NCBI GenBank assembly: GCA_900768525.1
Contig: CAAGDF010000046.1
Location: 1 to 15,551 of the forward strand
Direction of reading: 5' to 3'
Length of the DNA stretch: 15,551 nucleotides
Source of the DNA: Clostridia bacterium
Lineage (GTDB): Bacteria > Bacillota > Clostridia > Christensenellales > Borkfalkiaceae
Numbering within the stretch: position 1 is the first letter of the stretch; every line of letters begins with the position of its first letter. Below the pieces are notes generated by a model. That model saw only the letters and a program-made list of their open reading frames with translations, was not told the DNA's origin and did not search any database. Positions 1-8,133 of the stretch are shown piece after piece. The position numbers and the translations under genes were made by a program.

Positions 1-1644
1 ACCGTAAGCGTCGCGGCAAATGCCCGCCGTCTTGGGTGCGGTAGAACCAATGTATTGTCCGCAAAGATCGCGCCCTGCGTACTCGTAAAAATTACCTAGG
101 CGCAAAAGCCCTTTCTCTTTGAAAATTTTGCCGAGTATTCTCGCAACCGTGGTTTTACCCGTGCCGGGGTTACCCACAAAACGCATATGAATACAAGGCG
201 AATCCTGCCCCGCCGTCGAGCGAGCGAACTCTACCTGACCGACGATTTCCTTTATGCGCTCTTTCAGCGTTTCGCCCTCTAATTCTTCTAACATGGCAAG
301 CCCCGAAACCGAATCGCCGGGCGCGGCAAAGCACACCGCCGCAAAATCCTTTTTGCCGATGACTTTATCGTCTTTACCCCTGCGGGCGTTGCGCAAATTT
401 TTCTCGTACAAAACGTCGTAAACAATTTTTTGCACGGTCTTTACGCCGTAATACCTGCCGTCGCTTTTCTCCTCGGCGACTTTATCGAAAAACTTACCCC
501 AGGCACCGCGCGCAACTTTGAAACCGTACTGATTGAACGTGTATTCGGCAATCTTTTTCGTTTCGGCGTTGGAAAGCGGTTCAAACGATACCGTTCTGAA
601 ACTGAACATATCGTTAAGCGATTTTTCGGTTCTTTGCAAGACCTCTTTGTTTACAAAAGGTATTCTGAACACAAGCAGGTTGTTTTGCATAAGCCTGCCG
701 AGTTTTGCAAGGAATTTTCTGAAATCGGAGCTGTCGAGCGAATCCATAAATTCGCTTATATCAAGGCAAAAAATTTGCGGTTCGCCCTTGCGCGATTCAA
801 GCGCGTCCACTATAGCGGCTTCGCAGCGTGCAAACGGCGGTTCGCTGCTGCTGACAGACTTTTCCACGCGAATTTCGGACAAGAACCTGCCGCGCAGTTT
901 TAACGCTCCGAGTTCGTTATACACCTTGCCGAGCATTGCGAGCGCGGACGTAACTCCGCTACCCGAATCGATGGAGAACAAATACCCGCGATTATGCATT
1001 ACCTCAAGGCAATTCGCCTCTTTAAGTTTGGGAACGAGAATGGTAAGCTCGTTGATAAGCGATTTTAATTCGCCCCAACCGACGCGGGCGTCCAATTCGT
1101 CCTGAAAACCATACGCACCCGCGCCTTCGGCGCTCGCCGATTTCGCCTGCTCACGGCGAAACGCTTCCAACTTACCGTCCAACACGGACTTTTCGCCGCC
1201 GTCGGTTTTTTGCTCGGTTGCGGCGAGCGTTTCCTCGCCGTCGTTTTTTTCAGGATCGTCATCGGCATCGCCCTCGGACGAGGAATGTTCCGCAGCCGCT
1301 TTGCCGAACATTTGCGCAAAAGAACTTTTAATGCGCGAATCGAGTTCGCCCTTAGGTTCATCTTCCTTTTCGGGTTCGATAATGTTAAGCGAATACGCGC
1401 CGCCGTCTTTTTCTTCGCCGTACTTTTCTTTGAAGAACGCCTCTAAGTCGTTTTGGAATTCTTCCAAAGATAACTCGTCGTCGGTTATCGTAACGGTTAA
1501 CGCGGTAATGCTGTTGCTGTCGATTTTCACCCTGTCGCCGAAATGCGCAAGAACAAACTCTTCGACCGCAGCAGCCGGCAACGTTTCATCGCCGCGATGC
1601 TGTCTTACCCATGCGTTTGCAAGACTTAACTCAATCTTTTTCAT
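1..1644 (-). CDS. Tandem AAA+ ATPase, CbxX/CfqX (SpoVK-like) family, 3'-truncated by window edge
   Basis: The frame is open from ATG at 1644 to the window edge, giving 548 residues without a stop, so the C-terminus is missing. A ribosome-binding site (AAAGAGGTG) sits just upstream of the ATG. Residues 1-75 form an unrecognised N-terminal domain and about 90-170 an acidic, low-complexity linker. Residues about 185-440 resemble an AAA+ module that has decayed: the P-loop position reads DSGSGVTSA (226-234), without the Walker A lysine, and the Walker B position reads IFCLDIS (291-297), without the usual DE. A lid-like helical part follows (about 355-420). The second module has an intact Walker A, GNPGTGKTT (491-499), and the CbxX pore-loop signature CGQYIGSTAPKT (528-539). 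Family knowledge: CbxX/CfqX proteins are hexameric remodelling ATPases (Rubisco activase CbbX, SpoVK, EccA). The target here is unknown. It is transcribed separately from the sugar operon. Family assignment is firm; the SpoVK role is only a possibility. Confidence 0.88.
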   Translation of the reverse strand, partial: MKKIELSLANAWVRQHRGDETLPAAAVEEFVLAHFGDRVKIDSNSITALTVTITDDELSLEEFQNDLEAFFKEKYGEEKDGGAYSLNIIEPEKEDEPKGELDSRIKSSFAQMFGKAAAEHSSSEGDADDDPEKNDGEETLAATEQKTDGGEKSVLDGKLEAFRREQAKSASAEGAGAYGFQDELDARVGWGELKSLINELTILVPKLKEANCLEVMHNRGYLFSIDSGSGVTSALAMLGKVYNELGALKLRGRFLSEIRVEKSVSSSEPPFARCEAAIVDALESRKGEPQIFCLDISEFMDSLDSSDFRKFLAKLGRLMQNNLLVFRIPFVNKEVLQRTEKSLNDMFSFRTVSFEPLSNAETKKIAEYTFNQYGFKVARGAWGKFFDKVAEEKSDGRYYGVKTVQKIVYDVLYEKNLRNARRGKDDKVIGKKDFAAVCFAAPGDSVSGLAMLEELEGETLKERIKEIVGQVEFARSTAGQDSPCIHMRFVGNPGTGKTTVARILGKIFKEKGLLRLGNFYEYAGRDLCGQYIGSTAPKTAGICRDAYG

Positions 1645-1658
1645 GTAAACACCTCTTT

Positions 1659-1689
1659 GTTCCGTCAACCGTCATAACCGTCACGGAAC
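1659..1689 (-). promoter_or_regulatory. Inverted repeat in the 5' UTR of the AAA+ gene
   Basis: The leader mRNA can pair GTTCCGT with ACGGAAC (7 bp, 17-nt loop). The loop holds a direct repeat, GACGGTT-AT-GACGGTT. The stem ends only a few bases upstream of the AAAGAGGTG ribosome-binding site, so it could affect translation or bind a regulator. I do not recognise it as a known riboswitch. Confidence 0.4.
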
Positions 1690-1731
1690 TCTTTTGTAAA
1701 AACTGTCTGCAACAGCCATCAGTTCAACATT

Positions 1732-1760
1732 ATTATATTACAAACAAATCTCGCTGTCAA
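1732..1760 (-). promoter_or_regulatory. Consensus sigma-A promoter of the AAA+ gene
   Basis: On the minus strand, TTGACA (1755-1760) and TATAAT (1732-1737) are separated by exactly 17 bp, so both hexamers match the consensus perfectly. Transcription would start near 1725 and leave a leader of about 80 nt before the ATG at 1644. This suggests strong vegetative expression rather than a sporulation-sigma promoter. Confidence 0.85.
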
Positions 1761-1870
1761 TACAAAATCCTTGATATTTTGTTGAATTATTCGACCAACT
1801 GCAATAAAAACACGCTCACAATGCAAGATATAAAACGATTATATCCCCCGACATCAGCCTAGAACAAAAT

Positions 1871-1904
1871 AAAAACTGCGGTTCACAAATTTTGCAAACC
1901 GCAG
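1871..1904 (-). terminator. Intrinsic terminator, leftward
   Basis: On the minus strand an 8-bp stem (CTGCGGTT / AACCGCAG, 13-nt loop) is followed at once by TTTTTATTTTG. The plus-strand side lacks a T-tract, so it works leftward. It lies well past the terminator of the sugar operon and so appears to end a separate short transcript that starts near 2092. Confidence 0.75.
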
Positions 1905-2092
1905 AAGGTATAAGAAAATCTTCTTTTCTGTTATAATTCACTCTAAAAATAACGTTTTTGTTCTGAACGCCAAAATGTTTACGACATTCGGTAATAACAT
2001 ACTCATAAAACAATTCCATTGCTTTATCGTTTTTTAAAGTAAAACGAAAATTATACATTTTCCCCCACGCACAAGCAACACATAGATAAATT
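1871..2092 (-). ncRNA. Putative orphan short transcript (ncRNA, small-protein mRNA or gene remnant)
   Basis: This unit is defined only by signals: an extended -10 promoter at 2099..2127 and an intrinsic terminator at 1871..1904, implying a transcript of about 220 nt. One frame opens at ATG 2058 behind a purine run (GGGGGAAA) and begins MYNFRFTLKNDKAMELFYEY. It runs through the terminator hairpin without a stop and only ends at 1816. If the terminator works, that frame has no stop codon in the transcript. I therefore favour a non-coding RNA or a truncated gene, but a small protein made by read-through is possible. The sequence is AT-rich, and I do not recognise a known RNA family such as 6S, SRP, RNase P or tmRNA. 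Confidence 0.3.
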
Positions 2093-2098
2093 ACATAG

Positions 2099-2127
2099 AT
2101 TGTAGCATATGCGCCGACCTTTAGCAA
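2099..2127 (-). promoter_or_regulatory. Extended -10 promoter of the orphan short transcript
   Basis: On the minus strand, TTGCTA (2122-2127) and TACAAT (2099-2104) are 17 bp apart, and a TG one base upstream of the -10 hexamer makes it an extended -10 element. The predicted start is near 2092. Confidence 0.6.
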
Positions 2128-2211
2128 GAGTTTATTGAAAATTTGCAGTTCTTTCGCTACATCAAAAAACAACAAAAAGTGCCGATAATCGACCTATAGC
2201 CGTACTTTTAT

Positions 2212-2258
2212 AAAAATATAGCTGCTATAAATCGCAAAATCTTGCAATCTATAGCAGC
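2212..2258 (-). terminator. Terminator of the sugar-uptake/GH106 operon, probably bidirectional
   Basis: Nine perfect outer base pairs (GCTGCTATA / TATAGCAGC) enclose a mismatch and then an inner stem (ATCGCAA / TTGCAAT, one mismatch) closed by AATC. It begins 8 nt past the GH106 stop codon. Leftward it is followed by TATATTTTTAT. Rightward it is followed by C and six T residues, so it could stop transcription from either side. Confidence 0.8.
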
Positions 2259-2266
2259 CTTTTTTA

Positions 2267-4747
2267 TCACTCTTTATTTATTAAGACGACGTAGCCGAAG
2301 TGACCGAAATCGACGTCGCTGTCCGTCATTTGATTTTCCATTGTAGACCCGATGGTCAACTCAACGACGTTTTCGCCGGGTATAAGATAATCGGAAACGT
2401 CAAATCTGAAAGGGCTCCAAAGCCGCGCGCCGACCGTTTTGCCGTTAATCTTCAAGCCGACGTAGCCCTCGGTCTTGCCGCATAAGAACAACTCTGCTTT
2501 ATAAGGCAGTTTACCGCACTTGTACTTACAGCTAAAGACGACCTCGCCCGAGTAGTTGTGCAGGTTTGCGGCGTGAGCCGTAAGCAAATCGAAAGGCACT
2601 TTTTCGGTGCGGTTTCTGAACGTCGCAGTCCACTCGCCGTCTAAAACAACGGGAGTTTCGTTAAAAAAACCGTCGTCGTCCTCAAACACGCCATGCATTC
2701 TGTTTTCAAAAAGAACGACCTTGCTTTCGTACGGGGCAAGCGTCAGTTTGCAAGCAGCTTTGCCTTCGTTTAAATCAACAGCCTTCTGAGCGCCGCTTTC
2801 TAAGTCAAGCAAGCTCGAATATTTGTAATCTTCGTTGCCGACGGTGAACGTTTTGTCGTACCCCGTGGTGTTGACTAAAAGCAGCGTCATAGCGTTTTGC
2901 GATTTACGTGCGTTCGCGTACACGCCCTTAGCGTTGCCGTCAATCACAAAATCTTTGATTTTGCCTGCGATTATAGGCATTATATCTTCCGCAACGAACT
3001 CGTTTATCACAAAGAAATTCTCGTGTTTTGCAATCTTTGCCAAAAGTTCGGCGTACTCGTCGCTTCGTCCGCCGTTTTCGTCCACGGGCGAAAACTCGCC
3101 GCAAGACACAACCGTTACGCCCTGCGACAGCACGCTCTCAAGCGCGGCGAGATCTTTAACGGGCATAACAAACAATTTCGGCAAGACGATTGCCTTGACC
3201 TCTGGCAAAAGTTCCGAAAGGTCTTCAAAGGCGTAATCGTCGTAAAAATCGAAATTCACGCGGTTTTTATTGAGCAAATCCACGATTGCGACCAACTGAC
3301 GGTCGAGATCGTAAAGGTCGAAACGATAAAGCGGTCTGTATTTTGCCCACGACGATTTAGTCGGGAAATACACGACGGTGTCGGCGAAATACTCGCCCGC
3401 CCTGCCGAGGTACGACAAACGTTTAACGTAATCGGTATATTGTCTGAAATACTGCCAATAGCCATTCTGGAAGAACAGCGACGGCGGGCTTTCCTGCTTT
3501 CTTATACCCTCTACAGAGTAAAAGAATGCGTGCGGAACAAGCATGTTTATGCCTTGAACGTACTGCAAATCGGTGCGAGCTTTCATCTCCTGCGGGGACA
3601 AACTCCACCCGAACCCGCCGAACGTTTCGGAGAAACAAATCTCCTTGCCGCGGGTGTGTGCAGCCGACGAAGCGATGCGCTCGGTGATCCTCGGCAGTTT
3701 TCGGTCGATGCAATCGATTCCCACGTAATCGAGCGAAGAAATCACGCTGAAGAAATCGCTTTCTGTCTGAACGAGCGACTCGATCTGATCTTCGCGGTGC
3801 AAATGCCCTATAAGTTTAAGCCCGTCTTTTGCGAGAAAATCTTTCATCACGCCGAAAAAACTATCGATATAAAAATCGGCGACGGCTTTATAATAATCGC
3901 AGCGCGTTTTAACCGACAGCGTGCCCATATCCTGCCACAGACAGCACAAATGCGGTCTTATATCGTAACCGTATTTGGCGATAAAACGCTCGGCAAAATC
4001 AGGCGTCCATATAAGGGTATTCAGATTAGCGCACTGTTCGAGATAGTTCTGATAAAACCCCGGTTCGTCGGTGAAAAATCCCTTAATCACGCTCCCCCAA
4101 TACTCGGGAAAACGCTTTTTATACTCGGCGTGCGTAACCTCTACAAAACGCTTTGTCGCCGCGGGGTTGAGCATATCCACGTACGGCAGCGGCGAATAAG
4201 CGGGCTTATGTGCGCACGGTTCGGTTCTGAAAACAAAAACCTCCCAGCACAGCGTTTCCGACCGCCAAGGCTTAGCCGTATGCGTTTTATAATCGGTTAT
4301 ATCGAGAAAATAACTGTCGCTGTGCACCGCGATGACGCATTCGAGCTTTGTACCGGGCTTTTCGGGCACGTTTATGTATTCGCCGAGCACGGGGTAAATC
4401 TTTTCCACCGTAAGGCAGGTTGCGCGGAAATCGCTGTTATACTCTACGACCTTACCGCCCGCGTAGCCGCTGGGCCAGTTGTCCTCGTCGTATATCCACG
4501 CCTTAATGCCGTACTTTTCGCAAAGTGCGAGAATTACGCCGATTTTTTTGAACCATTCTTCCGAAAGATATTCAATCGTAAGACCTTTGCGAGCGTGAAG
4601 AATACATTCGTCCACGCCTTTATCTTTCATCTCTCGCAGTTGAAAATCGAGCTCGCTTTCGTTAAGATCTCCGTTTAAAAACCAGAACGGCGCAACGGAA
4701 TATTTCTCGGGCGGATTTTTAAATGTGTTGATATCGAAATTATTCAT
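2267..4747 (-). CDS. GH106-family glycoside hydrolase (alpha-L-rhamnosidase-like), cytoplasmic
   Basis: This 826-residue protein has no signal peptide. The N-terminus carries the family pattern APFWFLNGDL (19-28), an early HAR motif (51-53), YLSEEWF (60-66) and YDEDNWPSGYAGG (86-98). Further on are GFFTDEPG (223-230), GHLHRED (314-320) and SETFGG (373-378), which lie where the barrel's acidic active-site residues sit in this family. The last 130 or so residues form a GH2-type sugar-binding sandwich with the typical LKINGKTVGARLW segment. Members of GH106 hydrolyse alpha-L-rhamnosides; this one is somewhat shorter than many. Its start is 1 bp past the stop of the upstream permease, with AAAGG upstream of the ATG. 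Being last in a transport operon and lacking an export signal, it probably acts on imported oligosaccharides. The family call is fairly sure; rhamnose as the sugar is inferred. Confidence 0.82.
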   Translation of the reverse strand: MNNFDINTFKNPPEKYSVAPFWFLNGDLNESELDFQLREMKDKGVDECILHARKGLTIEYLSEEWFKKIGVILALCEKYGIKAWIYDEDNWPSGYAGGKVVEYNSDFRATCLTVEKIYPVLGEYINVPEKPGTKLECVIAVHSDSYFLDITDYKTHTAKPWRSETLCWEVFVFRTEPCAHKPAYSPLPYVDMLNPAATKRFVEVTHAEYKKRFPEYWGSVIKGFFTDEPGFYQNYLEQCANLNTLIWTPDFAERFIAKYGYDIRPHLCCLWQDMGTLSVKTRCDYYKAVADFYIDSFFGVMKDFLAKDGLKLIGHLHREDQIESLVQTESDFFSVISSLDYVGIDCIDRKLPRITERIASSAAHTRGKEICFSETFGGFGWSLSPQEMKARTDLQYVQGINMLVPHAFFYSVEGIRKQESPPSLFFQNGYWQYFRQYTDYVKRLSYLGRAGEYFADTVVYFPTKSSWAKYRPLYRFDLYDLDRQLVAIVDLLNKNRVNFDFYDDYAFEDLSELLPEVKAIVLPKLFVMPVKDLAALESVLSQGVTVVSCGEFSPVDENGGRSDEYAELLAKIAKHENFFVINEFVAEDIMPIIAGKIKDFVIDGNAKGVYANARKSQNAMTLLLVNTTGYDKTFTVGNEDYKYSSLLDLESGAQKAVDLNEGKAACKLTLAPYESKVVLFENRMHGVFEDDDGFFNETPVVLDGEWTATFRNRTEKVPFDLLTAHAANLHNYSGEVVFSCKYKCGKLPYKAELFLCGKTEGYVGLKINGKTVGARLWSPFRFDVSDYLIPGENVVELTIGSTMENQMTDSDVDFGHFGYVVLINKE

Positions 4748-4748
4748 G

Positions 4749-5624
4749 TTAACCTTTTACTCCGTCGGATGACGATAATCCGTTCTGCAACGGTTTCTGG
4801 AATATTATGTAAACGATAAGAATAGGTATCATTGCAAGCATAAGCGCGGCAAACTTAACGTTATCGGTAAACTCTTTGCTGTTATTCATAATGTCCTGAA
4901 TACCGACCGAAACGGTGAAATAAGCGGACTCCTGAATAAATGTAATGCTCATGCCGTATTCGTTCCATATACCGACGAAACTCAAAAGGCAAACCATAAA
5001 GATTGCGGGCAGCGACATAGGAACAACCAGCCTGAAGAATGTCTGAAACTGATTTGCTCCGTCGATCTCCGCCGCCTCGAAAATGGAATTGTTAAGCCCC
5101 TTGATGAACGGCGTCATTAAGAACACATAGAACGGCATACCCTGCAAAGCATTGGTAATCATAAGCGTTAAGAATACCGTACTTCCGTTTGTGAGTTGCC
5201 ATCTCTGACACAGTTTGTAGAGAGGGATTAAAAGCAATACCTGCGGCACCATCATAAACAACGCGTAAAACTTGCCTATGCCGTTTATCAGCGGATGCAC
5301 GAATTTTGCCACAACGTACGAGGTTGTGGTAGTAAGCAAAAGCGTAAGCGCAACCGTGCCCACGCTGAGCAGCAAGCTGTTGCCGAAATATTTGGAAAAG
5401 TTTGCCTCTTCCCATGCGATTTTGTAGTTAACCCACTGCAATTTTGCGGGCAGCGACCATGCGTCTTTCAGTATTTCGCCGTTGGATTTAAGCGAGGTCA
5501 TAAGCGTCCATACTATCGGAATGATAATGGTTATCGACCACAACACAAGGAACACTCTTATAACGTTACGCGCGATTACCACGGAGAGATCTTGTTGGAC
5601 TTTTTTTGACGTACTTTTCATCAT
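4749..5624 (-). CDS. Carbohydrate ABC transporter permease, MalG/UgpE type (CUT1)
   Basis: A 291-residue inner-membrane protein with about six hydrophobic segments: the first at about 20-42, then clusters from about 80 to 280. The EAA loop that docks the ATPase is present as EAAEIDGAN (183-191) followed by a proline-containing segment. It pairs with the MalF-type permease just upstream and with the lipoprotein encoded before that. The start overlaps the stop of the upstream permease by 4 bp (ATGA), implying translational coupling. Two ATGs are in tandem. A strong GGGGAGG site is only 4 nt from the first and 7 nt from the second, so translation may really begin at 5621. The transported sugar cannot be read from the sequence; context suggests oligosaccharides. 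Confidence 0.93.
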   Translation of the reverse strand: MMKSTSKKVQQDLSVVIARNVIRVFLVLWSITIIIPIVWTLMTSLKSNGEILKDAWSLPAKLQWVNYKIAWEEANFSKYFGNSLLLSVGTVALTLLLTTTTSYVVAKFVHPLINGIGKFYALFMMVPQVLLLIPLYKLCQRWQLTNGSTVFLTLMITNALQGMPFYVFLMTPFIKGLNNSIFEAAEIDGANQFQTFFRLVVPMSLPAIFMVCLLSFVGIWNEYGMSITFIQESAYFTVSVGIQDIMNNSKEFTDNVKFAALMLAMIPILIVYIIFQKPLQNGLSSSDGVKG

Positions 5625-6547
5625 ATAGCCTCCCCGAGTTTATCCATAGCGATTTTTACCGAAAGCGAAATCGCGGAGGTTAGCGCAAGCATTACGACGG
5701 ACGCGGCATAGGAGAACCCTATATCGCTTGAACCTTTCGAATAAACGTAATAACCCATTACGGTAACTTTATCCGCAATCGGGCTGTTGCTCATACTGAC
5801 GAAGCAGTTGACTATGGCAAAGTTACCGCCGAGCGACTGATAGAGAATGGAAACGACCATAAACGTAAGCTGTAACCATACCGCGGGCATGGTAACGTAT
5901 TGCAACTGTTTCATTTCGCCCGCGCCGTCGATGGTAGCGGCTTCGTACAGTTCGTCCGGCACTTGTTTTATTGCGGCGATCATGGTGAGCATAAACAAGC
6001 CCACGCCGCACCAACTCGCCACGAAACCTATGGATTGAATAGGATAAATAATAAGCCAGCTTCTGCTTACTTCCTTGCCGAAAATCGACAACAAAGCGTT
6101 AAGCAAACCTTGCTTGCCGGGCATCAATATGTAACGCCATACCGAACCGATGATAACGACCGATAATACGTTAGGAACATAAAATAAAAATTTATATGCC
6201 GCACATTCGCCTGATTTCATTCTCATTCTTGTAAGCGACACGGCAAACAGCACCGTCAGAAAACAGATAAGTACCTCTTTAATGGCGGTAATAAGCAAGT
6301 CGTTTTTGAAAGACGTCCAGAATAAACTATCAGTCAGAACCTCGTGATATTTTGCGAACTTAACGAACTCGGGTTCGACGGTAATGTATCCGTTCCAATC
6401 GAAAAAGCTGAGCCTTATCGATTCAATAATGGGATAAACGCAAAATACAATATACAAACAAAGCGCAATAAGACATGTCGAAGCGAAGAATATCCATTTC
6501 GACGGAGTCATATTGCTTTTAAATCTAAATCTCTTAGTGTTTCGCAT
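5621..6547 (-). CDS. Carbohydrate ABC transporter permease, MalF/UgpA type (CUT1)
   Basis: With the start chosen at 6547 (MRNTKRFRFK) the protein has 308 residues. The frame is open back to an ATG at 6607, but that ATG has no ribosome-binding site, and the extra 20 codons would run through a GC-rich hairpin (6572..6600). The 6547 start has AAGG 5 nt upstream and gives a typical basic N-terminus followed at once by the first membrane helix (about 18-42). About six membrane segments are visible. The EAA loop EAATIDGAG lies at about 202-210, followed by YVTMP. It forms the membrane channel together with the MalG-type protein encoded downstream, which it overlaps by 4 bp. No gene for the transporter's ATPase is nearby. 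Confidence 0.92.
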   Translation of the reverse strand: MRNTKRFRFKSNMTPSKWIFFASTCLIALCLYIVFCVYPIIESIRLSFFDWNGYITVEPEFVKFAKYHEVLTDSLFWTSFKNDLLITAIKEVLICFLTVLFAVSLTRMRMKSGECAAYKFLFYVPNVLSVVIIGSVWRYILMPGKQGLLNALLSIFGKEVSRSWLIIYPIQSIGFVASWCGVGLFMLTMIAAIKQVPDELYEAATIDGAGEMKQLQYVTMPAVWLQLTFMVVSILYQSLGGNFAIVNCFVSMSNSPIADKVTVMGYYVYSKGSSDIGFSYAASVVMLALTSAISLSVKIAMDKLGEAI

Positions 6548-6571
6548 GGCAACCTTAGGTAATATGCCTTT

Positions 6572-6656
6572 GGCTCGGCCGCAAAAAAGCAAACCGAGCC
6601 GCAGCATTTATTCTTTGTTACGATTTTGTAACGGTTTAGTCGCGCCGATTGCGCGA
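6572..6656 (-). promoter_or_regulatory. Three successive hairpins between the binding-protein and permease genes
   Basis: The 119-bp gap after the binding-protein stop codon holds TCGCGC/GCGCGA (6640-6656, 5-nt loop), GTTAC/GTAAC (6617-6632, 6-nt loop) and GGCTCGG/CCGAGCC (6572-6600, 15-nt loop). None is followed by a clean U-tract leftward. They look like mRNA-stabilising or partial attenuating structures that keep the binding protein more abundant than the permeases, as seen in malE-type operons. That role is inferred. Confidence 0.5.
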
Positions 6657-6666
6657 TAACGTTTAA

Positions 6667-8055
6667 TTATTTGCGTTTAGAGATATCGTCCGCAGCTTTG
6701 GCGGAAAGTTCTTCGCAAACAGCGTCTACTATTTCTTTTCTGTTTGTAAGCTTTTTGCCGTTAACGGTTTTTTGCCCCCAAACGATGGCGTTTACGCCCT
6801 GATTGAACACCGAGTCCACATTGCCCCAGCTGCCTACGTGGTTTACGAACTTGTAGGTCTTGGTATCGTTCATAACTTGTTGCGTGTATTTAAGAACGTC
6901 GCTTACTTCAACGCCTTCCATGCTTACGTTGGCAACCGACGGAGCGTCGGAATATTTAGAGAACATCTGAACAACGTCGTCACGATAGAGGAATCTTACG
7001 AATTCCAAAGCCGCATCGAGATTTTTAGCGTTTTTGGCAACGCCGCAGGTAACCGACGAAGCAACGATTATTTGCTGACTTTCAACCAGCGGAGAAGAGG
7101 TGTATCTCATCTTGAAACCTTCGGGAATACCGTCGGAGTCTTTATCTTTTTCCATTTCGCTTCTGAGCCACAGACCGTTAGGAATAAAGATAGCTTCTTT
7201 GTTAAGCCAACGGTTTTGCGAAGGAATATGGTCGAGAGAAATAGCTTCGGGAATACCGTCGTTATCTTTCTTGAATACGTTTTGCATATCGCAGTATTCG
7301 GCAAAACGATACATTACTTTCTTGAAATCGGCAGATTTATAAACTTCTGCGTCGAGCGCGTTTTCGACTCTGTTATAGAATTCGTCGCCGACCTCGGCAA
7401 GCGCGGGGAGAATAAAGCCCTGAACGAGATATCCCGCGGCGTTTCCGCCCGGATAAATCATAGCAGCCTGACTTGCGGTTGCGTTTTCCTGCGTAAACGT
7501 TTTAAGTTCGGAATAATTGGTAGGAACGGTCCAGCCCTTTTCTTCAAAAGTAGCTTCGTCGTACCACATACCGTACGAGCTTAAAAGAAGCGGCATACCG
7601 TAAGTAATGGTCTTGTTCTTGCTTGTATACTTGAACGCAAAGTTCATGTTAACCTTATCGGCAATCTTTACGTCCTCGCCCGCCACCGTAGCTGTTTTCA
7701 GCCAATCGGTAAAATCGTAAAGCAAGTCGGCTTTGAGCCATTCTTCTCTATCGAGCGCACCGTCTAAGAATACAAAATCGGGTGCGTCGTTGTTTTTCCA
7801 CTTGTTCGCAAACTGATCGTTTACGGTGTTTGACATATTAGGAATAACTTCCCATTCGGGATGCGCTTCTTCAAACTCCTTGAGAACGTATTCCCACATT
7901 TTGTTGCTGTAACCGCCTGTAAATATCTGCAGCGTGAACTTGTTCGTTTTTGAACCGCCGCCACCGCCGTTGTTAGGCGTACAACCGCCCGCAACGGCAG
8001 TGAACGCAGTACAAGCGGCAATCGCGCCTACTAACATTTTCTTGATGTTAAACAT
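6667..8055 (-). CDS. Extracellular sugar-binding lipoprotein of an ABC importer (SBP family 1)
   Basis: A 462-residue protein with a lipoprotein signal: basic start, hydrophobic stretch to about residue 22, and a lipobox-like AGGC with Cys25 as the lipidated residue. A Gly/Asn-rich spacer (27-35) follows. The mature protein begins with the family pattern FTLQIFTGGY, then KEFEEAHPEWEV, and shows the usual alternating alpha/beta composition. A ribosome-binding site (AAAGGAG) lies 9 nt upstream of the ATG at 8055. It is the substrate receptor for the two permeases encoded next, to which it would deliver an oligosaccharide. It lies between the surface glycosidase and the permeases, flanked by inverted repeats on both sides. 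The AGGC lipobox is less common than LAGC but acceptable. Confidence 0.93.
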   Translation of the reverse strand: MFNIKKMLVGAIAACTAFTAVAGGCTPNNGGGGGSKTNKFTLQIFTGGYSNKMWEYVLKEFEEAHPEWEVIPNMSNTVNDQFANKWKNNDAPDFVFLDGALDREEWLKADLLYDFTDWLKTATVAGEDVKIADKVNMNFAFKYTSKNKTITYGMPLLLSSYGMWYDEATFEEKGWTVPTNYSELKTFTQENATASQAAMIYPGGNAAGYLVQGFILPALAEVGDEFYNRVENALDAEVYKSADFKKVMYRFAEYCDMQNVFKKDNDGIPEAISLDHIPSQNRWLNKEAIFIPNGLWLRSEMEKDKDSDGIPEGFKMRYTSSPLVESQQIIVASSVTCGVAKNAKNLDAALEFVRFLYRDDVVQMFSKYSDAPSVANVSMEGVEVSDVLKYTQQVMNDTKTYKFVNHVGSWGNVDSVFNQGVNAIVWGQKTVNGKKLTNRKEIVDAVCEELSAKAADDISKRK

Positions 8056-8133
8056 TTTGATAAGCTCCTTTATTTTTATTTTTTAAGCCTTTTTATATAA
8101 TGTTATTTGTGCTTTTTGCATTTAAGCCGCCCC

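Noticed and set aside
1816..2175. A 119-codon minus-strand frame in the gap left of the sugar operon
   Set aside because: Its upstream part lies before the predicted transcript start, and its end runs through a strong terminator, so I do not call it as a gene. Only the 2058 start is kept as a possibility under the orphan transcript.
2897..4678. A 593-codon open frame on the plus strand, opposite the GH106 gene
   Set aside because: It is the antisense shadow of a gene with strong family motifs along its length. Its translation shows no recognisable domain, and it has no ribosome-binding site or promoter.
6548..6607. Start of the MalF-type permease at 6607
   Set aside because: There is no ribosome-binding site before that ATG, and the extra codons cross a GC-rich hairpin. 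The ATG at 6547 fits better.
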